A stretch of DNA of 64,000 bases from Streptomyces sp. NBC_00287 (GCF_036173105.1 NZ_CP108053.1:992001-1056000), one strand, 5' to 3'; shown: positions 1 through 9,687, counted from the stretch's first letter. Translations and numbers: made by a program. The notes: generated from the sequence alone by a model not told the origin.

Positions 1-27
1 GACAAGGACGTCGCGGAGGTGTTCGGC

Positions 28-1113
28 ATGACCGAGGTACTGCTCGCCGTGGGCACACGCAAGGGCCTGTTCATCGGGCGGAAGCGGGGTGACGCCTGGG
101 AGTTCGACGAGAGCCCCTACTTCAACGCACAGGCCGTGTACTCGGTCGCCATCGACACCCGCGGCGAGTCTCCGCGGCTGCTGGCCGGCGGGGACAGCGC
201 GCACTGGGGGCCGTCGGTGTTCCACTCCGACGACCTGGGCCGCACCTGGACCGAACCGCCCCAGCCGGCCGTCAAGTTCCCCAAGGACACCGGGGCTTCG
301 CTGGAGCGGGTGTGGCAGCTGCACCCGGCGGCGGCCGAGCCGGACGTGGTCTACGCAGGCACCGAACCGGCCGCGCTGTACCGCTCGGAGGACCGCGGCG
401 AGAGCTTCGAGCTGGTCCGCCCGCTGTGGGAGCACCCCACCCGCTCCCAGTGGGTGCCGGGCGGCGGCGGAGAGGGCCTGCACACGGTGCTCACCGACGA
501 GCGCGACCCGCAGTCGGTGACGGTGGCGGTCTCGACCGCGGGCGTCTTCCGCACCTCGGACGGCGGCGCGAGCTGGACGCCCTCCAACTCCGGTGTCTCC
601 GCGGTGTTCCTGCCCGACCCCAACCCGGAGTTCGGCCAGTGCGTGCACAAGGTGACTCGCGACGCGGCCACCTTGGACCGGCTGTATCTGCAGAACCACT
701 GGGGTGTGTACCGCAGCGATGACGCCGGCGCGACCTGGACGGACATCGGCGAGGGGCTGCCGTCCACGTTCGGCTTCGCCGCGGCGGCCCATCCGCACCG
801 CGGTGACACGGCGTATGTGTTCCCGATCAACGCCGACGCCGACCGGGTGCCCGCGGGCCGGCGGTGTCGGGTCTTCCGTACGGCGGACGCGGGCAAGACC
901 TGGGAGGCACTGTCGGCGGGGCTGCCGCAGGAGGACCACTTCGGCACGGTGCTGCGCGACGCGCTGTGCACCGACGACGCGGACCCGGCGGGCGTGTACT
1001 TCGGCAACCGCAACGGCGAGGTGTTCGCCTCCTCCGACGACGGCGACAACTGGCGGCAGTTGGCCTCGCATCTGCCGGATGTGCTGTGCGTGCGCGCGGC
1101 GGTGGTCGGATGA
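28..1113 (+). CDS. BNR/Asp-box beta-propeller protein (WD40/YVTN/sialidase-like fold)
   Basis: About 361 aa. The chain carries at least six Asp-box motifs of the form S/T-x-D-x-G-x-T/S-W/F (for example [48 protein letters not shown]), spaced as in a multi-bladed beta-propeller related to sialidases and photosystem-II assembly factors. No signal peptide is visible, so it is probably cytoplasmic. I chose ATG at 28 because GGAGG lies 8 bases upstream; an in-frame GTG at 19 falls inside that Shine-Dalgarno. The gene is followed by uracil-DNA glycosylase with no clear functional link. Fold is confident; substrate and role are unknown, and annotation as a glycosyl hydrolase would be unsupported. 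Confidence 0.85.
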   Translation: MTEVLLAVGTRKGLFIGRKRGDAWEFDESPYFNAQAVYSVAIDTRGESPRLLAGGDSAHWGPSVFHSDDLGRTWTEPPQPAVKFPKDTGASLERVWQLHPAAAEPDVVYAGTEPAALYRSEDRGESFELVRPLWEHPTRSQWVPGGGGEGLHTVLTDERDPQSVTVAVSTAGVFRTSDGGASWTPSNSGVSAVFLPDPNPEFGQCVHKVTRDAATLDRLYLQNHWGVYRSDDAGATWTDIGEGLPSTFGFAAAAHPHRGDTAYVFPINADADRVPAGRRCRVFRTADAGKTWEALSAGLPQEDHFGTVLRDALCTDDADPAGVYFGNRNGEVFASSDDGDNWRQLASHLPDVLCVRAAVVG

Positions 1114-1186
1114 GCCGCACCGGGTTAGGCATGAGCCTTGGCCACTGGTTGATCTCCGCCGTGTGTACGGCAGTAGGGTGACGCCC

Positions 1187-1864
1187 GTGGCACCACGACC
1201 CTTGCATGAAATCGTCGAACCGGGCTGGGCGAAGGCCCTGGAACCCGTCGCCGGACGGATCGCCGAGATGGGCGACTTCCTGCGCGCGGAGATCGCCGCG
1301 GGACGCACCTATCTGCCCGCCGGACCGAATGTACTGCGGGCCTTCCAGCAACCCTTCGACGAAGTGCGTGTCCTGATCGTCGGACAGGATCCGTATCCGA
1401 CACCGGGACACGCGGTGGGACTGTCGTTCTCGGTCGCGCCCGAGGTGCGTCCGCTGCCCGGCAGCCTCATCAACATCTACCGCGAGCTGAACACCGACCT
1501 CGGGCTGCCGCAGCCGTCCAACGGCGATCTGACACCGTGGACGCAGCAGGGCGTGCTGCTGCTCAACAGGGCGCTCACCACCGCCCCGCGCAAACCCGCA
1601 GCACACCGCGGCAAGGGGTGGGAGGAGGTCACCGAGCAGGCGATCCGGGCGCTCGCGGGGCGCGGCAAGCCGCTGGTGTCCATCCTGTGGGGCCGCGACG
1701 CCCGCAATCTGCGCCCGCTGCTCGGGGCCCTGCCGTCGGTGGAGTCCGCGCACCCCTCCCCAATGTCGGCCGACCGCGGCTTCTTCGGCTCACGGCCGTT
1801 CAGCCGGGCCAACGACCTGCTGATCAGGCAGGGGGGTCAGCCGGTGGACTGGCGCCTGCCGTGA
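1187..1864 (+). CDS. ung: Uracil-DNA glycosylase (family 1 UNG)
   Basis: About 225 aa. It excises uracil from DNA as the first step of base excision repair. Visible motifs are the water-activating loop GQDPYP near residue 65 (canonical GQDPYH, with Pro replacing His as in many actinomycete copies), LLLNRALT in the middle of the fold, and the DNA-intercalation loop HPSPMS near residue 188. Length matches the family. I chose GTG at 1187, giving the usual N-terminus MAPRPL, over GTG at 1178; an AGG lies about 9 bases upstream. The stop overlaps the start of the sugar kinase (GTGA at 1861-1864), so the two are translationally coupled. Confidence 0.95.
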   Translation: MAPRPLHEIVEPGWAKALEPVAGRIAEMGDFLRAEIAAGRTYLPAGPNVLRAFQQPFDEVRVLIVGQDPYPTPGHAVGLSFSVAPEVRPLPGSLINIYRELNTDLGLPQPSNGDLTPWTQQGVLLLNRALTTAPRKPAAHRGKGWEEVTEQAIRALAGRGKPLVSILWGRDARNLRPLLGALPSVESAHPSPMSADRGFFGSRPFSRANDLLIRQGGQPVDWRLP

Positions 1865-2838
1865 CCGCGGCCCGCGGACTCCTCGCCGTCGACTCCGGGG
1901 GCTCCGGGCTGCGGGTCGTCGTCGGCACCGTCGAACGGGGCGTGCTGGCCCAGCGGGAGTCTCGTGAGCCGGTGCGCACCGGAGCGCACGGGATCGACGC
2001 GGGGCACTTCATGGAACAACTGGTGCCCCTGGTACGGGAGTTGATCGCCGAGGCTCAACTCGCCGAGGTGCACACCGCCGCGATCGGGGCCGCGGGGCTC
2101 GCCTCCCTCGGGGACGCCCTGCGCGCGGAGCTGCCGGGCGCGCTGGGGCGGGAGTTCGGCATCCGCAGGGTCGCGCTGGTCGCCGATGCCGTCACCGCCT
2201 ACACCGGCGCCCTCGGACTCCGGCCCGGCGCCGTCCTCGCGGCCGGGACCGGGCTGATCGCCATCGGCACCGACCTGAAGTGCTGGCGCCGGGCCGACGG
2301 CTGGGGCCATCTGCTCGGCGACTGCGGCGGCGGGGCATGGATCGGCCGGGCGGGCCTGGAGGCCGCGCTGCGGGCGCACGACGGGCGCCCCGGTGGGTCG
2401 GACGGCCTGCTGGCCCGCGCCGAGGAGCTGTTCGGCCCGATGCCCGGGCTGCCCGGACAGCTGTATCCGCGGCCGGACCGCCCGGCCTTCCTTGCCTCCT
2501 TCGCTCCCGAGGTAGCCGCCCGCGCCGAGGGCGACCCGGTCGCGGCCGGCATCATGCGCGAAGCAGCCCGGCACATGGCCGAGTCCGCGGCCGCCGTCTG
2601 CCCGGCCGAGGGAGAGCCCCGAGTCGCGTTCACCGGCGGGCTGTTCAAAATGGGGGACCCCCTTCTCGTACCCCTGGAAGAGGAGTTGTCGCGACGCATG
2701 CCGCACGCTCGGCGCGTGGTGGCCGACGGGGATCCGCTGCACGGGGCTGTCCGGATCGCGACGGAGCTGGCATCGGGAGCACTCACTCTGCCGAGTGACA
2801 AGGCGATGCTGTACGTGGTCACCGACATGAAGGACTGA
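1861..2838 (+). CDS. N-acetylglucosamine kinase-type ATPase (BadF/BadG/BcrA/BcrD family)
   Basis: About 325 aa of the ASKHA fold. The N-terminal phosphate-1 motif is [16 protein letters not shown] (residues 7-22). An adenosine/phosphate-2 type segment [10 protein letters not shown] lies near residue 130, followed by [13 protein letters not shown], typical of bacterial and human N-acetylglucosamine kinase relatives. It probably phosphorylates an amino sugar in the cytoplasm, for example salvaged GlcNAc from wall turnover. GTG 1861 overlaps the ung stop; reading frames extending further upstream only cross ung out of frame. The exact substrate cannot be read from sequence. Confidence 0.85.
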   Translation: MTAARGLLAVDSGGSGLRVVVGTVERGVLAQRESREPVRTGAHGIDAGHFMEQLVPLVRELIAEAQLAEVHTAAIGAAGLASLGDALRAELPGALGREFGIRRVALVADAVTAYTGALGLRPGAVLAAGTGLIAIGTDLKCWRRADGWGHLLGDCGGGAWIGRAGLEAALRAHDGRPGGSDGLLARAEELFGPMPGLPGQLYPRPDRPAFLASFAPEVAARAEGDPVAAGIMREAARHMAESAAAVCPAEGEPRVAFTGGLFKMGDPLLVPLEEELSRRMPHARRVVADGDPLHGAVRIATELASGALTLPSDKAMLYVVTDMKD

Positions 2839-2956
2839 TCGCCTACGCCGCCCGGTTCCGCAACGCGCGTAACTCATCAGACAAAACCGGACGGATACCG
2901 CTCACCTGCACCCTCCCCGAACAGGGGAGCCCAGGAAGCCAGTAACATGCGTCGCC

Positions 2957-3880
2957 ATGAGCTCCCCCACTGGGCCCGCGTCCGGCCTGCCAGTACGAAT
3001 GCCGCGACCTCGTCAGCCCGGGCGGCACCGCCGACCCGAGCCCCTGGCGGCTCCCGAAGGCGCGCCCGCGCTCGTTCTCGCGGTGCCGGGCACGCCTGGC
3101 GTCGCCACGCGCAGCCTTGCCGAGGAGGTCGTGAGCATCGCCCGCTCCGAGCTGCCCGGCCTCGACGCCCGGATCGGGTACCTCGACGGGGACGACGCGG
3201 AGTTCCCCACCCTCCAGACCGTGCTCGTGCGCACCGCCCAGGAGCGCACCGCCCGTTATGAGCAGGCGATCGCCGCGGGTGTGGAGGCCAAGGCGCCCGA
3301 GGGTCCGGTGGCCGTGGTGGTTCCGCTGCTCGCCGGTCCGGACGGCGCGCTGCTGCGCCAGGTCCGCCAGGCCGTGATGGAGAGCCGGGTCGCCGCCGAT
3401 CTGACCGACGCGCTCGGCCCGCACCCGCTGCTCGCCGAGGCGCTGCACGTGCGTCTGTCGGAGGCCGGTCTGGCCCGCGCCGACCGCGCCCGGCTGTTCA
3501 CCGTGGCGACGGCCGCGGACGGCATCATCCTGGCCTCCGTGGGTGGCGACGAGGCCGTGCAGGCGGCCGGAATCACCGGCATGCTGCTCGCCGCGCGCCT
3601 GGCCGTACCGGTGATGGCCGCCGCCCTCGACCAGGAGGGCTCGATCGCCTCCGTCGCCGAGCAGCTGCGCGGCTCCGGTTCGCAGCAGCTGGCGCTCGCG
3701 CCGTACCTGATAGGGCCGGAGATCGACCCGGCGCTGATCGAGGACGCGGCCAAGGAGGCGGGCTGCTCCGCCGCCGAGCCGCTCGGCCCGTACCCGGCCA
3801 TCGGCAAGCTGGCCCTGGGCAAGTACACGACGGCGCTGGGCATCGCGCCCCAGCAGGCGCAGGGCACGCCGGTGCGCTGA
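2957..3880 (+). CDS. Sirohydrochlorin chelatase / CbiX-like protein
   Basis: 307 aa, ATG start. It shows the two-half CbiX/SirB layout: a first half beginning ALVLAVPGTPG near residue 40, and a second half with LFTVATAADGI and an alpha/beta core ending in GPYPAIGKLALGKYT. CbiX-family enzymes insert Co2+ or Fe2+ into sirohydrochlorin. The catalytic His usually found in the first strand (AHGS motif) is not there; the strand reads VPGTPG. The N-terminal 35 residues are basic and proline-rich. The gene stands alone with its own terminator. Family membership is fairly sure, enzymatic activity is uncertain. Confidence 0.7.
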   Translation: MSSPTGPASGLPVRMPRPRQPGRHRRPEPLAAPEGAPALVLAVPGTPGVATRSLAEEVVSIARSELPGLDARIGYLDGDDAEFPTLQTVLVRTAQERTARYEQAIAAGVEAKAPEGPVAVVVPLLAGPDGALLRQVRQAVMESRVAADLTDALGPHPLLAEALHVRLSEAGLARADRARLFTVATAADGIILASVGGDEAVQAAGITGMLLAARLAVPVMAAALDQEGSIASVAEQLRGSGSQQLALAPYLIGPEIDPALIEDAAKEAGCSAAEPLGPYPAIGKLALGKYTTALGIAPQQAQGTPVR

Positions 3881-3895
3881 ACGCCGTACGACGGA

Positions 3896-3928
3896 AAGGG
3901 CCCGCTCCACGCACCGGAGCGGGCCCTT
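3896..3928. terminator. Convergent bidirectional terminator
   Basis: A perfect 13-bp stem (AAGGGCCCGCTCC at 3896-3908 with its complement at 3916-3928) and a 7-base loop. It lies between the convergent chelatase and lactonase-fold genes and can serve both strands. The trailing T run is short, as is common in high-GC actinomycetes. Confidence 0.8.
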
Positions 3929-3946
3929 CGTCATATCCGGGGTGCC

Positions 3947-4972
3947 TCAGCCGATGACCACGCAGGACGCCGCCGGCACCTCGATGGAGCCGCCGTAGCG
4001 TGGCAGTCCCGTGGCCGGGTCCACCGCGAACCAGGCCACGTCGCCGGAGCGCTCGTTGGCGGCGTACAGGAAGCCGTTCGCCTCGGTGAGGGCTCTGGGC
4101 CAGTGGCCGCGGCAGGGCACGGTGCCGAGCAGCCGGAGCGCATCGCCCTCGACGGCGAACGCGGACAGGACGTCCTCGCCTCGGGTCGCGGTCCACAGGA
4201 AGCGGCCGTCGGGCGAGACGACGATGCCCGAGGGGTAGGCGTCGCCCGCCGGGGCGCCCGGCAGCACCTGAGTCTCGGACAGCGGCTTCAGGGAGCCGTC
4301 GGTGGCGTCCCAGCGGCAGACGGTGACGGTGGGGGTGAGCTCGTTGATCACGTACGCGTACGAGCCGTCCGGGTGGAAGGCCAGGTGGCGGGGGCCCGAG
4401 CCGGGGCGCAGCGCGTACTCCCCGTGGACCTCCAGGCGGCCGTCCGTCAGGGTGCACACCCGTACCGAGTCGGTGCCGAGATCCACGCTGACGGCCCAGC
4501 GGCCGCCGGGGTCGGCCTGCACATGGTGGACGTGCGGGCTCTGCTGGCGGGGTGTGTGCGGGCCGGAGCCGGTGTGAGGGAGGACGCAGGACGGGGCGTC
4601 GGCGAGGGAGCCGTCGGGTCGCATGGGCACGGCGCTGACGCTTCCGGTGCCGTAGTTCGCGGTCAGGACGTGTCCGGCGTACAGGCCGAGATGTGTCGGG
4701 CCGCTGCCGGACACGGGGGTGGGTGAGCCGATGAGCTCGGGCTCGGCGCCGTTCACGCGGTACGCGGCCACCGCGCCCTCGGTCGTCTCGCTGACCGCGT
4801 AGAGCGTGCCGCCGTCGGGCGCCAGGGCCAGGTAGGAGGGGTCGGGCAGGTCGTCCGCGCCGGCGAGGACGGCCAGTGCCCCGCTGTCGGCGTCCACGGC
4901 CGCCGCCACGATCCCCGGCCCCCCGGCCGCCGTGAACGACCCGATGAAGGCCCGCTTGCCACCGTCTGCCAC
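3947..4972 (-). CDS. Lactonase-family beta-propeller (6-phosphogluconolactonase-like)
   Basis: About 341 aa. It begins with AFIGSFTAAGGPGI and has regularly spaced blade motifs such as PSYLALAPDG, GPRHLAFHPDG, PSGIVVSPDGRFLW and GHWPRALT, which fit the seven-bladed lactonase (YbhE/Pgl-type) family. These proteins hydrolyse 6-phosphogluconolactone or related cyclic carboxylic acids. The start is GTG at 4972, with GAAAGGGG about 8 bases before it. The frame stays open upstream into the next gene, but only as an antisense/out-of-frame shadow of the MFS gene. No signal peptide. Substrate is inferred from family only. Confidence 0.85.
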   Translation of the reverse strand: MADGGKRAFIGSFTAAGGPGIVAAAVDADSGALAVLAGADDLPDPSYLALAPDGGTLYAVSETTEGAVAAYRVNGAEPELIGSPTPVSGSGPTHLGLYAGHVLTANYGTGSVSAVPMRPDGSLADAPSCVLPHTGSGPHTPRQQSPHVHHVQADPGGRWAVSVDLGTDSVRVCTLTDGRLEVHGEYALRPGSGPRHLAFHPDGSYAYVINELTPTVTVCRWDATDGSLKPLSETQVLPGAPAGDAYPSGIVVSPDGRFLWTATRGEDVLSAFAVEGDALRLLGTVPCRGHWPRALTEANGFLYAANERSGDVAWFAVDPATGLPRYGGSIEVPAASCVVIG

Positions 4973-5033
4973 CGCTGTCCCCTTTCGGTCGGGTGCCGTC
5001 CGGTCGTGACGGTAGCAGTCGATCACGCGCGGT

Positions 5034-6269
5034 CTAGACCAAGTCACCCACATGCGGCGACGTGCGCCGCGCTGAACCGTCCTTCTCGGTGGCGACAGCG
5101 GACGCGGAGACGAGTGTCGCGGCGGCGAGGCTGCCCCACAGGGCGGTCGGGCCGTACGGGGCGAGAGCGGTGATGGCAGCCGGGGAGACGGCGAGGCCGA
5201 AGCCTGTGGAGAGTTCGAAGCGGGCGAGGGTCCGGCCCAGGAGCCGGGGCGGGGCGAGAGCGGTGACCAGCGCGGTGGCGCTGCCTGCGTAGACGATCTC
5301 GCCGAGGGTGCAGAGCACGGACACCGCGGCGACGGCGGGGGCGGCCCAGCCGTGTCCCAGCGAGGTGGCCGCGAGGAAGCCGAGGTAGGACGCGGTGAGC
5401 ACCACTCCGGAGAAGGCCAGCACGGTCCGCCGGGAGTAGCGGGACAGCAGGACGGTGAGCGGGACCTGGAGGGTGACCACCAGCACCGTGTTGGCCACGA
5501 AGATGGCCGCCGACCAGACCGGGGACGCATGCAGCTGGGTCACCAGGACCAGGGGGAGCGCGATTTCGGGGACGTTGAGGCAGAAGACGTAGACCACGTT
5601 GGCGGCGAGCAGCGCGCGCATCCGGGGTGCGGGAACGTCGTCCCGTTCCTCGGCCGGGGCGGCGGCGGGGCGCGCGTGCAGGTGGACCGACCACACCAGG
5701 GCCGCCGCGGTGAGGTAGGCGAGCCCGGTGACCGCGGCCAGCGCCTGCAACGCGGTGGTGCCGCCCGCAAGGCACACGGTGGCTATGAGCGCGCCCACGC
5801 CCAAGCCGGCGTTGCGCAGGGCGCGGCCTGCCGCGAGGGCGGCATCACGTTCCCGGCCGTGGGCGACCGTGGCCACGAGGGCCGCGTGGGCGGCCGGCCA
5901 TGCCTGGTTGCCGATACCGAGGAAGAGCGCCGCCGCCGCGAACTGCCAGGCGCGCCCGGCCGGGGTGGCCAGCAGCAGCGCCACGCCCACCACCCGCACC
6001 AGCATCGACGCTGCCACGACCGTGCTGCGCGCGCCCCGGTCCAGCCATCGGCCCACCGCGGGCATGCACACCAGACCCGCGACGATGCCGACCGTCATGG
6101 CGATGCCGGTGGTCGGCGCGGACAGCCGCAGCACCGTCACCCCGTAGAGCAGCAGGAAGGGCCGTAGCAGGCCGGTGCCGAGCGCGTCCACGGCCAGGGC
6201 GACGGCATAGCGGGGACCTCCGGAGGCGCGGACGAGGGCGCGGGGCTGGATCTTGGTGATGGTTGCCAT
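5034..6269 (-). CDS. MFS transporter (drug/sugar exporter type)
   Basis: About 411 aa with 12 predicted hydrophobic segments typical of the major facilitator superfamily, including GTGLLRPFLLLYGVTVLRL near the N-terminus and a polar central loop (HLHARPAAAPAEERDD) between the two six-helix halves. It acts as a proton-driven inner-membrane exporter. The start is ATG 6269; no strong Shine-Dalgarno is visible. It diverges from an ArsR-type regulator with only 100 bases between, and a palindrome in that gap suggests that the regulator represses it. Substrate unknown. Confidence 0.85.
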   Translation of the reverse strand: MATITKIQPRALVRASGGPRYAVALAVDALGTGLLRPFLLLYGVTVLRLSAPTTGIAMTVGIVAGLVCMPAVGRWLDRGARSTVVAASMLVRVVGVALLLATPAGRAWQFAAAALFLGIGNQAWPAAHAALVATVAHGRERDAALAAGRALRNAGLGVGALIATVCLAGGTTALQALAAVTGLAYLTAAALVWSVHLHARPAAAPAEERDDVPAPRMRALLAANVVYVFCLNVPEIALPLVLVTQLHASPVWSAAIFVANTVLVVTLQVPLTVLLSRYSRRTVLAFSGVVLTASYLGFLAATSLGHGWAAPAVAAVSVLCTLGEIVYAGSATALVTALAPPRLLGRTLARFELSTGFGLAVSPAAITALAPYGPTALWGSLAAATLVSASAVATEKDGSARRTSPHVGDLV

Positions 6270-6308
6270 GGCGTCAAACGGTGCGTACGGCCGCCGGGTT
6301 GGGCACGT

Positions 6309-6331
6309 CGGTTGACGGACACCGTCAATCG
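6309..6331. promoter_or_regulatory. Palindromic operator between MFS exporter and ArsR-type regulator
   Basis: TTGACGG-ACA-CCGTCAA at 6312-6328 is a perfect 7-bp inverted repeat with a 3-base spacer. The symmetry continues through CG/CG after one mismatch, giving 23 bp. It lies centrally in the divergent gap, and its TTGACG half could overlap a -35 element. Probable binding site for the adjacent regulator; inferred from position and symmetry. Confidence 0.65.
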
Positions 6332-6369
6332 ACGCCGCCGTAGGCCATCGGGGCAGTGATGATGAGGAG

Positions 6370-7455
6370 GTGACCTTGAGGATCGACATCAGCGGACTGG
6401 CGTCCGAGCGAGTGCGGTTCGCCGCCTCCCCGCTGGCCGAGCTGACCGCGATGCTGCACGTGCTGGCCGAACCCGGGCATCATCCGCAGCTCGCCGGCTG
6501 GGCCGGGGACGTCTGGGCCGGGCTGCGGCCGGAGCTGGCCGAGCGGCTCAGGGAAGCGGAGTTCCTCTGGCGTTCCTCACAGGCCGACTTCCTGATCCCC
6601 GCCCGGCCCCGGCCGACCCTCGCCGAGGAGCTGGACGACCTGGACCGGATCGACGACGAGACGTACGTGACCGCCGCGCTCGTCACCACGTGCGGCAGCA
6701 ACCGGGTCCACTTCGGCGCGCCGTCGCCGCTCACCGACACGACCGCGCGCGAACGGGCCCTGGACCTGGCCCAGGCCCGCGGCGCGCAGCAGGAGGCCTT
6801 CGCGGAACGACTGCTCGCGGACCCGGCCGCGGTGCGGGCGCGGGTGCGCCACACTCTCGAACAGTGCGCCGAGGCCTTCTTCGACGCCGCCTGGACGGGC
6901 GTCGCCGTGCAGTTGGCCACCGATCTGCGCCTGAAGAACGACCTGCTGAAGCGGCAGGGCGTCAGGGCGGCCCTCGCCTCGGTCTCCGGCGCGGTCACCC
7001 TGGCACCGGACGGCGACTGCATCATCGTGGACAAGCTGCAGGACAAGGCGACCGCCGCCCGCGGCACCGGCGTCACCTTCATCCCCAGTGTCTTCGGCAG
7101 CCCGCACCTGGTGGCGGTCCACGCGCCCGGGTGGCAGCCGGTGGTGCAGTACCCCGTGGCCGAGCCGAGTCCGTCGGAGCCGGTGTCGCTGGACACGGTC
7201 ACCCTCCGGCTGGAGGCTCTCGCGCATCCGGTACGGCTGCGGCTGCTGCGCACCCTCGCCCGCGGCCCGCACACCACCCGTGAGCTGGCCCATGCCTGGG
7301 AACTCACGCCCCCGGAGGTCTCCCGCCACCTCGCGGTGCTACGCCGCGCGGGCCTGCTCACGTCCCGGCGGCAGGGCCGTTACGTCCGCTACAGCCTCAA
7401 CCTGCCCGATCTGACGACGCTGGGCACCGATCTGTTGGCGGCGGTACTGCGCTGA
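6370..7455 (+). CDS. ArsR/SmtB-type winged-helix regulator with DUF5937-like N-terminal domain
   Basis: 361 aa. Residues ~1-270 form a helical domain without recognisable enzyme motifs, as in DUF5937 proteins. Residues ~280-355 form a winged helix (LEALAHPVRLRLLRTLARG, then ELTPPEVSRHLAVLRRAGLL, then GRYVRYSLN) of the ArsR type. No metal-binding Cys pair is seen, so the N-terminal domain presumably senses a small molecule. The annotated GTG 6370 lies within GAGGAGG (6364-6370); that Shine-Dalgarno would also fit TTG at 6376, which gives a protein two residues shorter. Divergent from the MFS gene and likely its repressor. Confidence 0.85.
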   Translation: MTLRIDISGLASERVRFAASPLAELTAMLHVLAEPGHHPQLAGWAGDVWAGLRPELAERLREAEFLWRSSQADFLIPARPRPTLAEELDDLDRIDDETYVTAALVTTCGSNRVHFGAPSPLTDTTARERALDLAQARGAQQEAFAERLLADPAAVRARVRHTLEQCAEAFFDAAWTGVAVQLATDLRLKNDLLKRQGVRAALASVSGAVTLAPDGDCIIVDKLQDKATAARGTGVTFIPSVFGSPHLVAVHAPGWQPVVQYPVAEPSPSEPVSLDTVTLRLEALAHPVRLRLLRTLARGPHTTRELAHAWELTPPEVSRHLAVLRRAGLLTSRRQGRYVRYSLNLPDLTTLGTDLLAAVLR

Positions 7456-7521
7456 GGGCTTGGAGGCGCCGGCCGGCAGGCACCCGGACCTCGGGCGCCG
7501 ACCACCAAACACCCCCCGATC

Positions 7522-9045
7522 TCAGGCACCCACCAGCGGAGACCCCGAAGCCGTCCTGAGCGGTGTCGCCAGATCCGCCAGGGCCCGTTCCAGGCCGTGC
7601 AGATGGGTCAGCGCGGGATCTGCCGCCGACGGCTGCTCGGCGGGCGCGGTGCTGATGTCCGTACCGCCGGTGAGCGCCTCGACCGCGGCCTCGACGCGCC
7701 AGCACGCGGCGGCGAGGCGGGCGTCGTGGGAGGCCACGGGGTCGGCGGCCACCGCGACCAGGCCGCGGATCTCGCGGGCGCAGTCGTCGAGCAGGGCGAG
7801 GACCCGGCGGGCTCGGCGCTTGCGGCCCAGCATCGGGTTGAACGGGTGGACCAGCGGGGCGACCGACAGCCGTACCCGGCCGAGGAGCTGCTCCAGTTCG
7901 GCCACCCGGGGGGCCGGGTCGGCGGTCGTGGAGCCCGCGAGGCGGGCGGCGGCCTCGGCGGTCGCGGCGTGGACGCAGCGCAGGGCGCGCTGGATCCAGG
8001 CGTCGGTGATGGCGTGGGTGGTGACGGGCAGCACGAACAGCACGGCGAGCACAGCGCCGAGCGCGCCCACCCCGGTCTCCGCGAGCCGCAGCGCCAGCAG
8101 CGCGGGATCGAGGACGCCGAGCAGGCCGTAGAGGAGCTCGGCGAGGAGCGTGACGCAGAGCATCATCCAGGTGTACGAGACCGCCGCCGTGTAGAAGATG
8201 CCGAAGACGCAGACGGCGAGGATGAAGGCCGTGGGCACGGGCGCGCCGGCCACGGGGACCGCGATCGCCAGGCCGAGGCCGATGCCGATCACCGTGCCGA
8301 GAACCCGGCGGAAGCCGCGGACCAGGGTCTCGCCGCGGGAGGTGGTGTTGACGAAGACCCACCAGGTCGCGCCGACGGCCCAGTACCAACGCTCGCCGGA
8401 GACCAGCTGGCCCACCACGAGCGCGAAGCCCGCGCCGACGGTGGCCTGGACGGCCTGGCGCGTGGTCACACGGGCAAGGCCCGAGCCGCCCGGCGCGGCG
8501 GGCACGGCGGCCGGGGGCAGACGGCGCTCGTAGCACCACAGGCCGAAGCGCACCGCAGCGGCTACCAGGAGGGACAGGAGTACGGCGGCGTAGAGCTCGG
8601 GGAGGTGGCGCGGGGTCGCCTGGAGGAACTGCGCCACGAAGTACGTCATGAATGCGAAGACACCGAGGCTGTGCCCGCGCGGGCCCCAGCGGCGGGCGTA
8701 CACGCCCGCGCCGACGACCGCGAGGAAGGTGAGGTCGCGGGCGAGCGGCTGGTCGTGCAGCTCGGCCGCGGCGGCGAGCACGGGCAGGCCGACGAGGGGC
8801 AGCAGGGCGGTGGTGACCGCCTGGCCGCGGACCGTGGAGTCGGTGACCGTGAACAGGGCGAGCAGCGCGGCGAGGCCGCCGGTGACGGCGCCGACGAGGG
8901 AGTGCCCGGCGAGGCCGCAGACGACGACCGCGAGACCGATCCCGAGGACGGCGCGCGCGGCGAAGCGCAGCCGCGCACGGCCCGGGTCCGGCGCCATGAA
9001 CACCCTCTTCAGCACTGCTTTCCGCCCCCTGCTCAGACTTGGCAT
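7522..9045 (-). CDS. FUSC-family membrane protein (aromatic acid exporter-like)
   Basis: Up to 507 aa. Two blocks of about five to six hydrophobic helices (N-terminal residues ~25-190 and ~255-390) are separated by and followed by soluble helical segments, the layout of fusaric acid resistance/AaeB-type proteins. Motifs include WYWAVGATWWVFVNT at the start of the second block. Start is uncertain: ATG 9045 has no clear Shine-Dalgarno, while GTG 9015 is preceded by AGGGGG and ATG 8997 by GAGGG. It diverges from an Lrp-family regulator, which may control it. Substrate unknown. Confidence 0.8.
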   Translation of the reverse strand: MPSLSRGRKAVLKRVFMAPDPGRARLRFAARAVLGIGLAVVVCGLAGHSLVGAVTGGLAALLALFTVTDSTVRGQAVTTALLPLVGLPVLAAAAELHDQPLARDLTFLAVVGAGVYARRWGPRGHSLGVFAFMTYFVAQFLQATPRHLPELYAAVLLSLLVAAAVRFGLWCYERRLPPAAVPAAPGGSGLARVTTRQAVQATVGAGFALVVGQLVSGERWYWAVGATWWVFVNTTSRGETLVRGFRRVLGTVIGIGLGLAIAVPVAGAPVPTAFILAVCVFGIFYTAAVSYTWMMLCVTLLAELLYGLLGVLDPALLALRLAETGVGALGAVLAVLFVLPVTTHAITDAWIQRALRCVHAATAEAAARLAGSTTADPAPRVAELEQLLGRVRLSVAPLVHPFNPMLGRKRRARRVLALLDDCAREIRGLVAVAADPVASHDARLAAACWRVEAAVEALTGGTDISTAPAEQPSAADPALTHLHGLERALADLATPLRTASGSPLVGA

Positions 9046-9210
9046 GAAAAAGGCGCCGCGGGGTCCGCAGCGCCATCGACGGTCTCATTGCAGCATCAGC
9101 CCGACTGCTGGCTCAAGTCGTCTCGAATATGCTGGTCCATTGGCACAGAACCATCGGTTCCGGTCCGCCCACCGGCGGGCCAACGGACCAGGTACGAGGA
9201 GGCCGACCCG

Positions 9211-9687
9211 ATGGCCGTGGACGAGCTCGACACCCGCATCCTGCGGCTGCTGCTGGAGCAGCCGCGCACCAGCGTGCGCGAGTACGCCCGCATCCTCGGG
9301 ATCGCCCGCGGCACTCTCCAGGCCCGGCTCGACCGGCTGGAACGGGACGGCGTGATCACCGGCACCGGCCCCGCCCTCTCCCCCGGCGCCCTCGGCCACC
9401 CGGTGCTCGCGTTCGTGCACATCGAGGTCACCCAGGGCCACCTCGACGACGTGGGCGACGCGCTGGCCGCCGTACCGGAGATCGTGGAGGCGTTCTCGAT
9501 CACGGGCGGCGGGGATCTGCTGACCCGGGTGGTGGCGCGGGACAACGCGCACCTGGAGGACGTGATCCAGAAGCTGATCAGCCTGCCCGGCGTGGTGCGC
9601 ACGCGTACCGAGGTGGCCCTGCGCGAGCGGGTGGCGTACCGGCTGCTGCCGCTGGTGGAGGCGGTGGGCCGTTCGGCCCGCAGGTGA
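9211..9687 (+). CDS. Lrp/AsnC-family transcriptional regulator
   Basis: 158 aa. The N-terminal HTH (residues ~3-60) includes LDTRILRLLLEQ and IARGTLQARLDRLERDG; a RAM/ligand-sensing domain follows (GHPVLAFVHIEV, then ITGGGDLLTRVVA, then GVVRTRTEVAL). Length and two-domain order match the Lrp family, which binds amino acids or related metabolites and forms octamers. ATG 9211 is preceded by GAGGAGG. Divergent from the FUSC exporter across 165 bases, so local control of that gene is plausible. Confidence 0.92.
   Translation: MAVDELDTRILRLLLEQPRTSVREYARILGIARGTLQARLDRLERDGVITGTGPALSPGALGHPVLAFVHIEVTQGHLDDVGDALAAVPEIVEAFSITGGGDLLTRVVARDNAHLEDVIQKLISLPGVVRTRTEVALRERVAYRLLPLVEAVGRSARR

Noticed and set aside
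1..27. Upstream coding tail before the propeller gene
   Set aside because: One frame ends in TGA at 29-31, overlapping ATG 28, but nine codons are too few to identify a gene.
3947..5530. Lactonase gene read as a 527-aa protein fused to an N-terminal extension
   Set aside because: The extension is an out-of-frame shadow of the MFS gene; GTG 4972 has a Shine-Dalgarno and gives the family N-terminus.
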